Source: Eubacterium sp.
GTDB lineage: Bacteria; Bacillota; Clostridia; Lachnospirales; Lachnospiraceae
Reading direction: 5' to 3'
Assembly (NCBI GenBank): GCA_017420535.1
Contig: JAFOIV010000123.1
Coordinates: 1 to 55,742, forward strand
DNA: 55,742 nucleotides
In this document: piece after piece, positions 24,150 through 31,038 of the stretch
How the letters are laid out: each line of letters begins with the position of its first letter
Position numbering within the stretch: position 1 is the stretch's first letter
Translations under genes and position numbers: made by a program
Notes under the pieces: generated by a model
Database searches by the model: none
The model's input: the letters and a program-made list of their open reading frames with translations, nothing else
What the model was told of the DNA's origin: nothing

Positions 24150-25325
24150 TTATTTTTCTGAGATAAATATTCCCGCTTCTTTAGTTATATGAAACCCGTC
24201 CCTGGTCTTTTCTTCTACGAAATCCTTAAACTCCTTATATTTATTAAGGATGTAGCGATTCTGATTTCCATGGCAGGAAAGGATATAAGACATGATAGGT
24301 TCTGCCTCATCTATCTCAATTGAATCCTGATATATTTCTTTTCTGATATTTTTAAAATATGGTCTTAATATCTTTGCTCCATTTTCCAGTCCAAATACAT
24401 CATACAATCTATCAGCTGAAAGAACGATATCTTTATTAAAGCACTGAACCAGTTCCGTTATCTCTTTCATATGATTACTTCCATAGGTTGAACAGATAAG
24501 CTTTCCACCCGGCTTTAATACTCTTCTTATTTCCTTTAAAGTCTTTTTTATATCTTCGCAGTAAAAGAAGACATGATTGGCATAAACTATATCAAAGCTT
24601 TCATCCTTATAAGGCATCCTCTGGCAGTCACAGATATCAAAGGAAAATCTAGGATCCTCATCGAATTCTTTTTTTACTTCCCTTATCATTCCATCTGAAA
24701 TATCAGAAAGAATGATCTTTAATTTTTTAGGCAGGGTATCTATTGTTTCTTTCCAAATGGCTCCGCTGCCACATCCTACTTCTAAGATCTTCATACCGGA
24801 TTTTATCCCTGTATTTCTTACGATCCATGGGAACCATCCCTCTTTATTGGTGGAGAAATCCGTATGAAGCCTGATCCTTGCAGATATATTGGCTGAATTC
24901 TTATACTGCTCAGCTAAACTTCTTTCCATGGCAGTAAGATGAATAAGATTCATCATATCATTCCAGTTAATCTGCTGATCCTTCTCTAACATCTCATAGG
25001 TAGAATCAATGGCTTTTGTCATTTCTTCCATTTCTTCTATCTTTTCTTTAACCAGTCTTTTCTGAAGTTTAAGAGACTCTTTTAAAGAATATGAATCAAA
25101 TGAAGATAAGGTCATTTGCTTTATCTCTTCTAAAGAAAATCCAAGATATTTAAGTAGCAGGATCTGCTGAAGTTTAGCAAAATCCTTATCTGTATATAAT
25201 CTGTTTCCTGACTCTGTATGAAATGAAGGTTTTAATATATCCTTTTGATCATAAAACCGTATTGTTCTTAAAGTGACATGAGCCTTACTGGCAAACTGTC
25301 CTGATGTATAATATTCTTTATCCAT
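24150..25325 (-). CDS. MerR-family regulator fused to a SAM-dependent methyltransferase
   Basis: The N-terminal MerR domain (1-75) has the helix-turn-helix and wing (YYTSGQFASKAHVTLRTIRF, GNRLYTDKDF), followed by a coiled-coil region (about 80-115). Residues about 165-300 are a class I methyltransferase with SAM motif ILEVGCGSGAIW (180-191), DISDGMI and the post-motif region LKEIRRVLKPGGKLICSTYG. The C-terminal domain may sense a small molecule or modify one; the substrate is unknown. It is the last gene of the operon that starts at 27387 and lies directly ahead of the MerR-type promoter of rmlB, its likely target. The start is 1 nt after the zinc-ribbon gene. Confidence 0.85.
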   Translation of the reverse strand: MDKEYYTSGQFASKAHVTLRTIRFYDQKDILKPSFHTESGNRLYTDKDFAKLQQILLLKYLGFSLEEIKQMTLSSFDSYSLKESLKLQKRLVKEKIEEMEEMTKAIDSTYEMLEKDQQINWNDMMNLIHLTAMERSLAEQYKNSANISARIRLHTDFSTNKEGWFPWIVRNTGIKSGMKILEVGCGSGAIWKETIDTLPKKLKIILSDISDGMIREVKKEFDEDPRFSFDICDCQRMPYKDESFDIVYANHVFFYCEDIKKTLKEIRRVLKPGGKLICSTYGSNHMKEITELVQCFNKDIVLSADRLYDVFGLENGAKILRPYFKNIRKEIYQDSIEIDEAEPIMSYILSCHGNQNRYILNKYKEFKDFVEEKTRDGFHITKEAGIFISEK

Positions 25326-25326
25326 T

Positions 25327-25728
25327 CTATCCTCTAAACAACTGGAGCAACCATAAGAAAAAATATGTAATAAGTCCTCTTGCTATTAAAGAAAGGAGGG
25401 CCGTAAGTATAAGAAGCACAGCAGCGGTTGTTAATACTATATTAAGTATGTCCTTTCTCGCTTTTCTATCCTTTTCTTCATGATAAGCTGTACTTTGAAT
25501 ATTGGTCTTTCGATTATAAAGATCATAATAAGGACTATCTGCAAATCTTTTATCCTCACTGATCTTATCCTTTTCTTCAACTTTATATTCTTTTACCTGC
25601 TCTATTTCCTGTGGTTCTTCCACAGGCCCCTCATAATATTCGCCACATTTAGGACAAAGGCTTAAACACTTGTCATAATCAAACACCCTGCCACAACTAG
25701 GGCATTTGACTTTCCTCTCTTTTATCAT
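25327..25728 (-). CDS. Zinc-ribbon membrane protein
   Basis: A 133-residue protein with an N-terminal zinc ribbon (CPSCGRVF at 9-16, CPKCGEYY at 30-37; two CxxC pairs), a charged Glu/Lys-rich middle, and a hydrophobic C-terminal segment (about 93-128) that probably spans the membrane once or twice. Such proteins are common in Firmicutes and their function is unknown. It lies between the PHP phosphatase and the MerR fusion genes with short gaps, so it is co-transcribed. GGGGG site ahead of the ATG. Confidence 0.75.
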   Translation of the reverse strand: MIKERKVKCPSCGRVFDYDKCLSLCPKCGEYYEGPVEEPQEIEQVKEYKVEEKDKISEDKRFADSPYYDLYNRKTNIQSTAYHEEKDRKARKDILNIVLTTAAVLLILTALLSLIARGLITYFFLWLLQLFRG

Positions 25729-25758
25729 AAAAATACCCCCGTAAATCTATTATTTTTA

Positions 25759-26532
25759 TTAATTAACCTTCTTTAAATCTAAATAATCTATATGTTTAAG
25801 ATTATATTTTGAAACCAGTAAAGAAGCAAGTTTCTCTGCCTTTTTATTGATCACCATTTCCTTTGAATGGCAATCCGCTCCGAATATAACCTTATTTCCA
25901 ACTTCCCCTGCTATCTTCCAGAACTTTGGATTTGGATAAACCCTTTCATCCATTAATCCTAAAAAGTTAATCTCTAAAGGAACATCCACCTCTTTAGCCT
26001 TAATACATATATGTTTCATCTCTTGATAATAAGTCTCATCACTTCCAGTAAAATTAATGATGTCCGGATGAGCAAAGCAGGAAAATTTTCCTGTTTCTAA
26101 AGCTTCAATAGTCTGATTTACATATTGCACTAAAAGCTTCACATCATCAGTTGATGTCCCTGAAGCTGGAGCACCCATTTCATTATATAAGAAATGCTGC
26201 CCCAATATGAGATAATCCACCTCCGGATACTTTTTTAATTCATCCATGATCTTATAAAAATAATCCGGATAATATTCCGCCTCAAAACCAAGAAGTATCT
26301 CTATATCATTTTTATATTCCTTCTTAAGATCTGAAATAGTCTTTATATAATCTGGCAGCTGATCAAGCAGCATCCTCATTCCGGAATCATAACCTTCAGG
26401 CCATACCTGAGGTATGTGATCTGAAAAGCCAAAGCACTTAATCCCTCCCTTTATAGCTTCTTCAATATATTCTCTTTCTGTCCCGAATGCATGACGACAA
26501 CGCCATGTATGAGCATGATAATTCGCTAACAT
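25759..26532 (-). CDS. PHP-domain phosphatase, histidinol-phosphatase-like
   Basis: A 257-residue PHP-family protein. Metal-binding motifs are NYHAHTWRCRHA (4-15), GFSDHIPQ (35-42), the EAEYY segment, CFAHPDI and the C-terminal GADCHS. This arrangement fits the HisJ/HisK type of histidinol-phosphatase, the penultimate step of histidine synthesis. No other his gene is adjacent, although hisH and hisF lie 4 kb away, so another phosphoester substrate is possible. AAAGGG site ahead of the start; 12 nt after the methyltransferase gene. Confidence 0.8.
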   Translation of the reverse strand: MLANYHAHTWRCRHAFGTEREYIEEAIKGGIKCFGFSDHIPQVWPEGYDSGMRMLLDQLPDYIKTISDLKKEYKNDIEILLGFEAEYYPDYFYKIMDELKKYPEVDYLILGQHFLYNEMGAPASGTSTDDVKLLVQYVNQTIEALETGKFSCFAHPDIINFTGSDETYYQEMKHICIKAKEVDVPLEINFLGLMDERVYPNPKFWKIAGEVGNKVIFGADCHSKEMVINKKAEKLASLLVSKYNLKHIDYLDLKKVN

Positions 26533-26544
26533 ATTTTTCCCTTT

Positions 26545-27387
26545 CTATTTGGTAAGCTCAAAGAAACAAAGTGCACTGCAGGCTGCAACATTTAAAGAAT
26601 CAACTCCATTTGCCATTGGGATCTTTACTGTATAGTCTGATTGTTCTATGGTACTTTCTCTAAGCCCCTCTCCTTCAGTTCCAAGAAGGATGGCCATCTT
26701 ACCTATCTTTTTTAATTCTTCGTCATCTATATCCACTGTATTTTCTCTAAGAGCCATGGCTACAGTCTTAAACCCGAGATTATGAAGATCTTTAATATAA
26801 TCATCGCAAGAATCAAGATAAGTCCATGGAACCTGAAATGCCGTTCCCATACCTACTCTTAAGGCTCTTCTGTAGAGAGGATCTGCCGAATCTGGTGTAA
26901 GTAATACCGCTTCAACTCCAAGGGCTGCCGCGCTTCTAATTATTGCTCCTACATTTGTAGGATTAACAACGCTTTCTAAAACCGCTATCCTTCTCTTATC
27001 TTTAATAAGCTCCTTCGGGTCTTTACTTTCTTTACGTTTCATTGCTGAAAGTACTCCTCTTGTAAGCTTAAAGCCTGCCATTTTAACCAGAACGTTAGTT
27101 GGAGCGCTAAATACCTTTATGTCATTATTTCCTGAAAGCCTTTCAGCCTTTTCGATAACTTCCTTTGTCTCCCCCTGTATCATACTGTCTTCCACAAGAA
27201 ATGATACCGCTTCATATCCGGCATTAAGGGCCCTATCTATAACTTTTGGACTTTCAGCAATAAATATGTTTTCCATAGGTCTTTCAGGATCACTACCACC
27301 TATTCCATTTATAAGCTGTTTTTCTGAAAGCCTAACATAAATATCTAATTCTTTATCTAAAAAGTCATTTATCTCTATAATCTTCAT
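26545..27387 (-). CDS. SpoU/TrmH-family RNA 2'-O-methyltransferase
   Basis: The C-terminal SPOUT domain (about 125-280) has the three family motifs: NPTNVGAIIRSAAALG, ILLGTEGEGL and VKIPMANGVDSLNVAACSALCFFEL. The N-terminal 100 residues are a substrate-binding-like domain of the kind that recognises rRNA or tRNA. It transfers a methyl group from SAM to a ribose 2'-OH; the target nucleotide cannot be read. At 280 residues it is of normal length. It is the first gene of the operon ending with the MerR fusion; an extended -10 promoter lies about 95 nt upstream. Confidence 0.85.
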   Translation of the reverse strand: MKIIEINDFLDKELDIYVRLSEKQLINGIGGSDPERPMENIFIAESPKVIDRALNAGYEAVSFLVEDSMIQGETKEVIEKAERLSGNNDIKVFSAPTNVLVKMAGFKLTRGVLSAMKRKESKDPKELIKDKRRIAVLESVVNPTNVGAIIRSAAALGVEAVLLTPDSADPLYRRALRVGMGTAFQVPWTYLDSCDDYIKDLHNLGFKTVAMALRENTVDIDDEELKKIGKMAILLGTEGEGLRESTIEQSDYTVKIPMANGVDSLNVAACSALCFFELTK

Positions 27388-27481
27388 ATTCTTCCTCTTA
27401 CAAAAAACACCTTTGATATTAATGGAAATCCCTATCTTTATCAGATTATGGATCCATTTCTATCGAAACTTGTGTCTAGAT

Positions 27482-27490
27482 ATTATAACA
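27482..27490 (-). promoter_or_regulatory. Extended -10 promoter of the methyltransferase-MerR operon
   Basis: The minus strand reads TGTTATAAT, an extended -10 box (TGnTATAAT), about 95 nt ahead of the first gene. A weak TTGTGA lies 19 bp upstream. The stretch from 27388 to 27614 holds this and the divergent promoter and no other gene. Confidence 0.55.
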
Positions 27491-27556
27491 CCATGTATAG
27501 CATTAATCACAAATATTTTTCTTTTATTATTTTCTTATTTTTTATATAATATTAAG

Positions 27557-27586
27557 GTGTCTGCTTATTTTAGACACAGTTATATT
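27557..27586 (+). promoter_or_regulatory. Inverted repeat and -10 box ahead of the NifX-SlyD gene
   Basis: GTGTCT (27557-27562) and AGACAC (27572-27577) form an inverted repeat with a 9-bp spacer, next to TATATT (27581-27586), which is the likely -10 box. A GAAAGG ribosome site follows at 27601. The repeat may be an operator. Confidence 0.5.
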
Positions 27587-27614
27587 ATAAACCCGTTATT
27601 GAAAGGATTTAAAA

Positions 27615-28553
27615 ATGAGAATTGCAGTAGCATATGAAGATGGTCTTGTTTTCCAGCACTTTGGCAAGACAAAAGAATTTAAAATATATGAAATCGATGG
27701 TACAGAAATCGAAAATTGTGAACTTATCACTACCGATGGAGAAGGTCACGAAACCCTTGCTCCTCTTCTTTCAGACTATGATATCGATGTAGTTATCTGT
27801 GGCGGCCTTGGAGAAGGCGCACAGAACGCCCTTGCAGAAGAAGGCATCCACGTTATATCAGGAGCTTCCGGCGATGCAAATCAGGCTGTTAAAGATTTTC
27901 TTGCAGGAAATCTTACATCTCAGGGTGTTAACTGTAACCATCACGAAAATGGTGGCTGCGGCAGTGACGAAGGCTGCGGATGCGGCAGTGATGAAGGTTG
28001 CGGATGCGGCAGTGACGAAGGTTGCGGTTGTGGCGAAGGCTGTGGCAGTGATGAAGGTTGCGGTGGCTGCGGCGGTGGCTGTGGCGGCTGTATGGATCCA
28101 AAATCACGCCCAATCATCTACGAAGGTCCTAATGCAGGAAAGATAGTAAGCGTTCACTATACAGGCACTCTTGATGATGGTTCTAAATTCGACTCATCTT
28201 ATGACAGAAATGAACCACTTTCATTCGTATGTGGAACAGGTATGATGATCGCAGGTTTTGATAAGGCTGTAGTTGAAATGACAGTAGGTGAAACAAGAGA
28301 GATCCATCTTCTTCCTGAAGAAGCATATGGAGAAAGAGATCCAAAGGCCATCCTTAAGGTAGAACAGACAGAGATTCCAGGCTCTGAAAAATTAAACATC
28401 GGAGATCATATAATCCTCTCTAACAGCTATGGACAGCGCTTCCCAGTTGTTGTATCAGAGAAGGATGATACAATGATCACTTTCGACGCTAATCATGAAC
28501 TTGCGGGAAAAGAGTTGAACTTTAAGATTGAATTAGTTTCAGTTGAAGACTGA
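27615..28553 (+). CDS. NifX-like domain fused to a SlyD-type prolyl isomerase through a Cys-rich linker
   Basis: Three parts in 312 residues. Residues 1 to about 105 are a dinitrogenase iron-molybdenum cofactor-binding (NifX/NafY) fold (MRIAVAYEDGLVFQHFGKTKEF, cut here at 20 by type: AYEDGLVFQHFGKT). Residues about 108-163 hold 13 cysteines in CGCGSDEG-like repeats plus a HH pair. Residues about 164-312 are an FKBP-type isomerase with the SlyD insert-in-flap layout (VSVHYTGTLDDGSKFDSS, AYGERDPKAI, NHELAGKELNF). SlyD helps nickel insertion and protein folding; NifX-type domains bind metal clusters. I infer a cytoplasmic metallochaperone. The gene stands alone on the plus strand with its own promoter. 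Confidence 0.85.
   Translation: MRIAVAYEDGLVFQHFGKTKEFKIYEIDGTEIENCELITTDGEGHETLAPLLSDYDIDVVICGGLGEGAQNALAEEGIHVISGASGDANQAVKDFLAGNLTSQGVNCNHHENGGCGSDEGCGCGSDEGCGCGSDEGCGCGEGCGSDEGCGGCGGGCGGCMDPKSRPIIYEGPNAGKIVSVHYTGTLDDGSKFDSSYDRNEPLSFVCGTGMMIAGFDKAVVEMTVGETREIHLLPEEAYGERDPKAILKVEQTEIPGSEKLNIGDHIILSNSYGQRFPVVVSEKDDTMITFDANHELAGKELNFKIELVSVED
27955..28092 (+). repeat. Tandem 24-bp coding repeats of the Cys/Gly linker
   Basis: About three near-identical 24-bp units, with synonymous differences only, encode CGCGSDEG. A shorter variant and a GGC run follow. The stretch is much richer in GC than its neighbours and could change length by recombination in frame. Confidence 0.7.
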
Positions 28554-28582
28554 TCAATTGTTCTTACATGTAGATAATAACC

Positions 28583-28646
28583 AAAGCCCCCATGGTATAG
28601 ATGTGAAATATCTGTCTTGAAGTAGTATATGTTTAGGCTTTTTTTT
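28583..28646 (+). terminator. Possible terminator of the NifX-SlyD gene
   Basis: AAAGCC (28583-28588) can pair with GGCTTT (28636-28641), followed by a T run up to 28646 on the plus strand. The loop is long (47 nt), so this may be a folded 3' region rather than a simple hairpin. Confidence 0.4.
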
Positions 28647-28648
28647 AT

Positions 28649-28768
28649 GGATTTCAAATAATATAAAAATGTACCAGGTATCTTTCGAAGGTCATTGCAG
28701 GGCGCCGCAACTAAGGCGGGAGCCGGGCCGAAGAAAGATTGCCTGGTACATTATATCGTCTGAAATCC
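28649..28768. repeat. GC-rich 120-bp palindromic element (MITE-like or structured RNA)
   Basis: Nested arms pair across the whole element: GGATTTCA/TGAAATCC at the ends, AATGTACCAGG/CCTGGTACATT, then ATCTTTC/GAAAGAT, around a 46-nt GC-rich centre with GGGCGCC and GGCGGGAGCC. It is far richer in GC than the flanks and has no reading frame that looks coding. No other copy is in the window. Either a mobile palindrome or a structured RNA. Confidence 0.6.
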
Positions 28769-28797
28769 ACCCAAAAAACAATCTGGCTTTTATTTTT

Positions 28798-29217
28798 TTA
28801 TTTATGTATGAAAGAAATCATCCCCGGGCCAAGCTTCTCATTAGGCCTTTCAATAAATCCATTTTCTATGTAGAAATTCTCACGGCCCTTGGCACACATC
28901 AGATCCAGCATCATTTCCTCTCCCTCCATGGTCAGGGATGATACATAATTCTTTAAATACTTTATTAATTTAGATCCGATTCCTCTTTTACGATATTCAG
29001 GAAGAATGATAAGGTCCTGGATGTAACAGATTACTCCTCCATCCCCTACGATTCGGCCCATTCCAATGATCTTTTCATCATCATAGACTCCTACCATATA
29101 AAGACAATTTTCTACTGCAAGACCTGCCTGTCTTTTGGTAAGCATCTTCCAGCCTACTGCTGCTCTAAGAGAAAGATATTCCTCAACACTTAATTTCTTT
29201 TCAATATATTTAATCAT
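28798..29217 (-). CDS. GNAT-family N-acetyltransferase
   Basis: A 139-residue protein of GNAT fold with the acetyl-CoA loop seen as [20 protein letters not shown] (about 81-100), that is the R/Q-x-x-G-x-G/A pattern, and a preceding strand [18 protein letters not shown]. Target unknown; the short form often acetylates small amines or protein N-termini. Its ATG overlaps the hisF stop as ATGA, so it is translated together with hisF, though a link to histidine synthesis is not evident. Confidence 0.82.
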   Translation of the reverse strand: MIKYIEKKLSVEEYLSLRAAVGWKMLTKRQAGLAVENCLYMVGVYDDEKIIGMGRIVGDGGVICYIQDLIILPEYRKRGIGSKLIKYLKNYVSSLTMEGEEMMLDLMCAKGRENFYIENGFIERPNEKLGPGMISFIHK

Positions 29218-29975
29218 AATCTAACTGATACGCCTTTATCCTTAAGATATTCTTTTAAATTCTTTATTTCCAGCTCTTTAAAATGAAATAAAGAAGCTGC
29301 CAGTGCTGCATCGGCATGGCCTTTAGTAAGAGCCTCGTAAAAATGTTCCTTATTTCCAGCTCCACCAGAGGCAATTACAGGAATATTTACCATTTCTGCA
29401 ATAGTGTCAGTAAGTTCAATATCATATCCTGCCTTTGTTCCATCACAGTCCATGCTGGTAAGAAGGATTTCACCAGCTCCGCGTTTTTCACACTCAGCTG
29501 CCCATTCAACTGCATCAATACCCATATCAAGTCTTCCGCCATTTTTATAAATGGTCCAGCCGTCTCTATCCTTACATCTTCTGGCATCTATAGCAACCAC
29601 AACACACTGGCTTCCAAATTTATCTGCTGCTTCAGAGATGAGATTTGGATTATCGATGGCTGAAGAATTAATTGATACCTTGTCAGCCCCTTCTCTAAGT
29701 ATTGCTCTGAAATCATCTACAGTTCTTATTCCACCACCAACAGTAAATGGAATAAAGACTGTTTCAGCAACACGTCTTACCATATCAGTAACGATGTTTC
29801 TTCTATCAGATGATGCAGTGATATCAAGGAATACCAGTTCATCTGCTCCAGCAAGATCATAGGCCTTTCCACATAAAACAGGATCACCTGCATCTATTAG
29901 ATCAACAAAATTTACGCCTTTAACTACTCTTCCATCCTTAACATCCAGGCATGGGATAATTCTCTTTGTATGCAT
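29214..29975 (-). CDS. hisF: Imidazole glycerol phosphate synthase, cyclase subunit HisF
   Basis: A 253-residue TIM barrel. It begins [18 protein letters not shown] with the catalytic Asp near 11, has FTVGGGIRT and VVVAIDARR (second catalytic Asp near 130), and the phosphate-binding VIASGGAG near the C-terminus. With HisH it uses ammonia to turn PRFAR into IGP and AICAR, joining histidine and purine routes. It lies 15 nt after hisH, with a GGGAG site. Confidence 0.95.
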   Translation of the reverse strand: MHTKRIIPCLDVKDGRVVKGVNFVDLIDAGDPVLCGKAYDLAGADELVFLDITASSDRRNIVTDMVRRVAETVFIPFTVGGGIRTVDDFRAILREGADKVSINSSAIDNPNLISEAADKFGSQCVVVAIDARRCKDRDGWTIYKNGGRLDMGIDAVEWAAECEKRGAGEILLTSMDCDGTKAGYDIELTDTIAEMVNIPVIASGGAGNKEHFYEALTKGHADAALAASLFHFKELEIKNLKEYLKDKGVSVRL

Positions 29976-29990
29976 TATTTTTCTCCCGAA

Positions 29991-30596
29991 TTACAATTCA
30001 ATAAAGTTCTTAAGTATCTTCAGTCCCACATCCGAACTCTTCTCTGGATGGAACTGGCATGCATATACATTTCCTCTTTCAACTGATGCATCTATATCTA
30101 CAGAATAATTTGTAGTAGCTGCAACATCTTCTCTATTCTCAGCCTTTAAATAATAAGAATGGACGAAATAAACATATGGCTTATTTTCCAAGCCTTTAAA
30201 TAGGGTTGCCCCTTCTTTAATACTAAGGTCATTCCAGCCTATCTGAGGTACAGGAGTATCCTTTGAATCAGGAATACGATGGATCTTACCCTTTAATATA
30301 CCAAGACCTTTAACTCCAGGTGTCTCTTCACTTTCTTCAAACAAAACCTGAAGACCAAGACATATTCCAAGGAATGGTTTCTTAGTATCAATAAAATCAT
30401 GAATAACTTCTTCTAAACCATATCTTCTTATTTTATCCATAGCATCTCCAAAGCTTCCAACACCCGGAAGGATTGCTTTATCAGCTTTCATTATCTCATG
30501 TCTGTCACGAGTAACGATACATTCTTCTCCCAGATATTCGATTGCCTTTTCAACGCTCTTAATATTACCAGCGTCATAATCAAGTATTGCTATCAT
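29991..30596 (-). CDS. hisH: Imidazole glycerol phosphate synthase, glutaminase subunit HisH
   Basis: A class I glutamine amidotransferase of 201 residues. The catalytic Cys is in PFLGICLGLQVLF, and the His-Glu pair in CQFHPEKSSDVG near the C-terminus; ILPGVGSFGDAM is the oxyanion-side loop. It releases ammonia from glutamine for HisF. The gene is first in the hisH-hisF-GNAT operon. No other histidine gene is in the operon; the PHP phosphatase at 25.8 kb might be the histidinol-phosphatase. Confidence 0.94.
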   Translation of the reverse strand: MIAILDYDAGNIKSVEKAIEYLGEECIVTRDRHEIMKADKAILPGVGSFGDAMDKIRRYGLEEVIHDFIDTKKPFLGICLGLQVLFEESEETPGVKGLGILKGKIHRIPDSKDTPVPQIGWNDLSIKEGATLFKGLENKPYVYFVHSYYLKAENREDVAATTNYSVDIDASVERGNVYACQFHPEKSSDVGLKILKNFIEL

Positions 30597-30694
30597 ACGG
30601 TCATCCTCTCTAAGTTATCCATATCAATAATAACGTTTCTTATTTTTACATAAAATATTAAGGTTATCAAGTAAAACCAAAAAAATTTTTTATA

Positions 30695-30731
30695 TAAAAA
30701 AAATCAAAGGGGAAGAGATTTACTCTTCCCC
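30695..30731 (-). terminator. Intrinsic terminator after the 72-residue conserved protein
   Basis: GGGGAAGA (minus strand, 30724-30731) pairs with TCTTCCCC (30709-30716), followed by a T-rich stretch (TTTGATTTTTTT). Confidence 0.8.
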
Positions 30732-30742
30732 ATAATAATCAT

Positions 30743-30961
30743 TTAGAAATCATTCTGTGTATTTATGATAGGAAATGAACCTGACTCACTATCATTAAAT
30801 ACGTAATATACTCTGTCATCTTCCGGCTTAAGGAAAAGCTTTATAGATGTGAGCTTTTCTAATTTGTTTCCTGAAGCTTCCCAGATCTTTTTTGCTTCTG
30901 CAATAAGATCAGCTTCTCTTACCTGTTCGCCATAAAATTCCACGAATACATCTTTTTTCAT
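30743..30961 (-). CDS. Small conserved protein, DUF6465-like
   Basis: A 72-residue soluble, charged protein (MKKDVFVEFYGEQVREADL at the start; SIKLFLKPEDDRVYYVFND near the end). It resembles small DUF6465-type proteins widespread in Lachnospiraceae, whose function is unknown. An AGGAGGG-like site lies ahead of the ATG and a strong terminator follows, so it is probably a one-gene unit. The family call is from memory of the pattern and is moderate. Confidence 0.65.
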   Translation of the reverse strand: MKKDVFVEFYGEQVREADLIAEAKKIWEASGNKLEKLTSIKLFLKPEDDRVYYVFNDSESGSFPIINTQNDF

Positions 30962-31038
30962 TTTAAACCCTCCTAAATACTAACCTGGATGTAAGTTATA
31001 TAAAATAAATCACTCTGTAATTTTAATAAAATCACGAG

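Noticed and set aside
27413-27637. 74-residue open frame across the promoter gap ahead of the NifX-SlyD gene
   Set aside because: It runs through two promoters, has no ribosome site and overlaps the start of a clear gene in another frame.
27955-28092. CRISPR-like array
   Set aside because: The repeats are contiguous 24-bp coding units without spacers.
27799-28146. Ala/Val-rich and Arg/His-rich open frames on both strands in the linker region
   Set aside because: They are by-products of the GC-rich tandem repeats coding for the Cys/Gly linker.
28649-28768. SRP (4.5S) RNA or tRNA gene
   Set aside because: The conserved SRP tetraloop region and tRNA cloverleaf features cannot be found; the arms form one long palindrome instead.
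28669-28941. 90-residue open frame starting in the GC-rich palindrome
   Set aside because: It crosses the structured element and runs antisense into the GNAT gene; no ribosome site.
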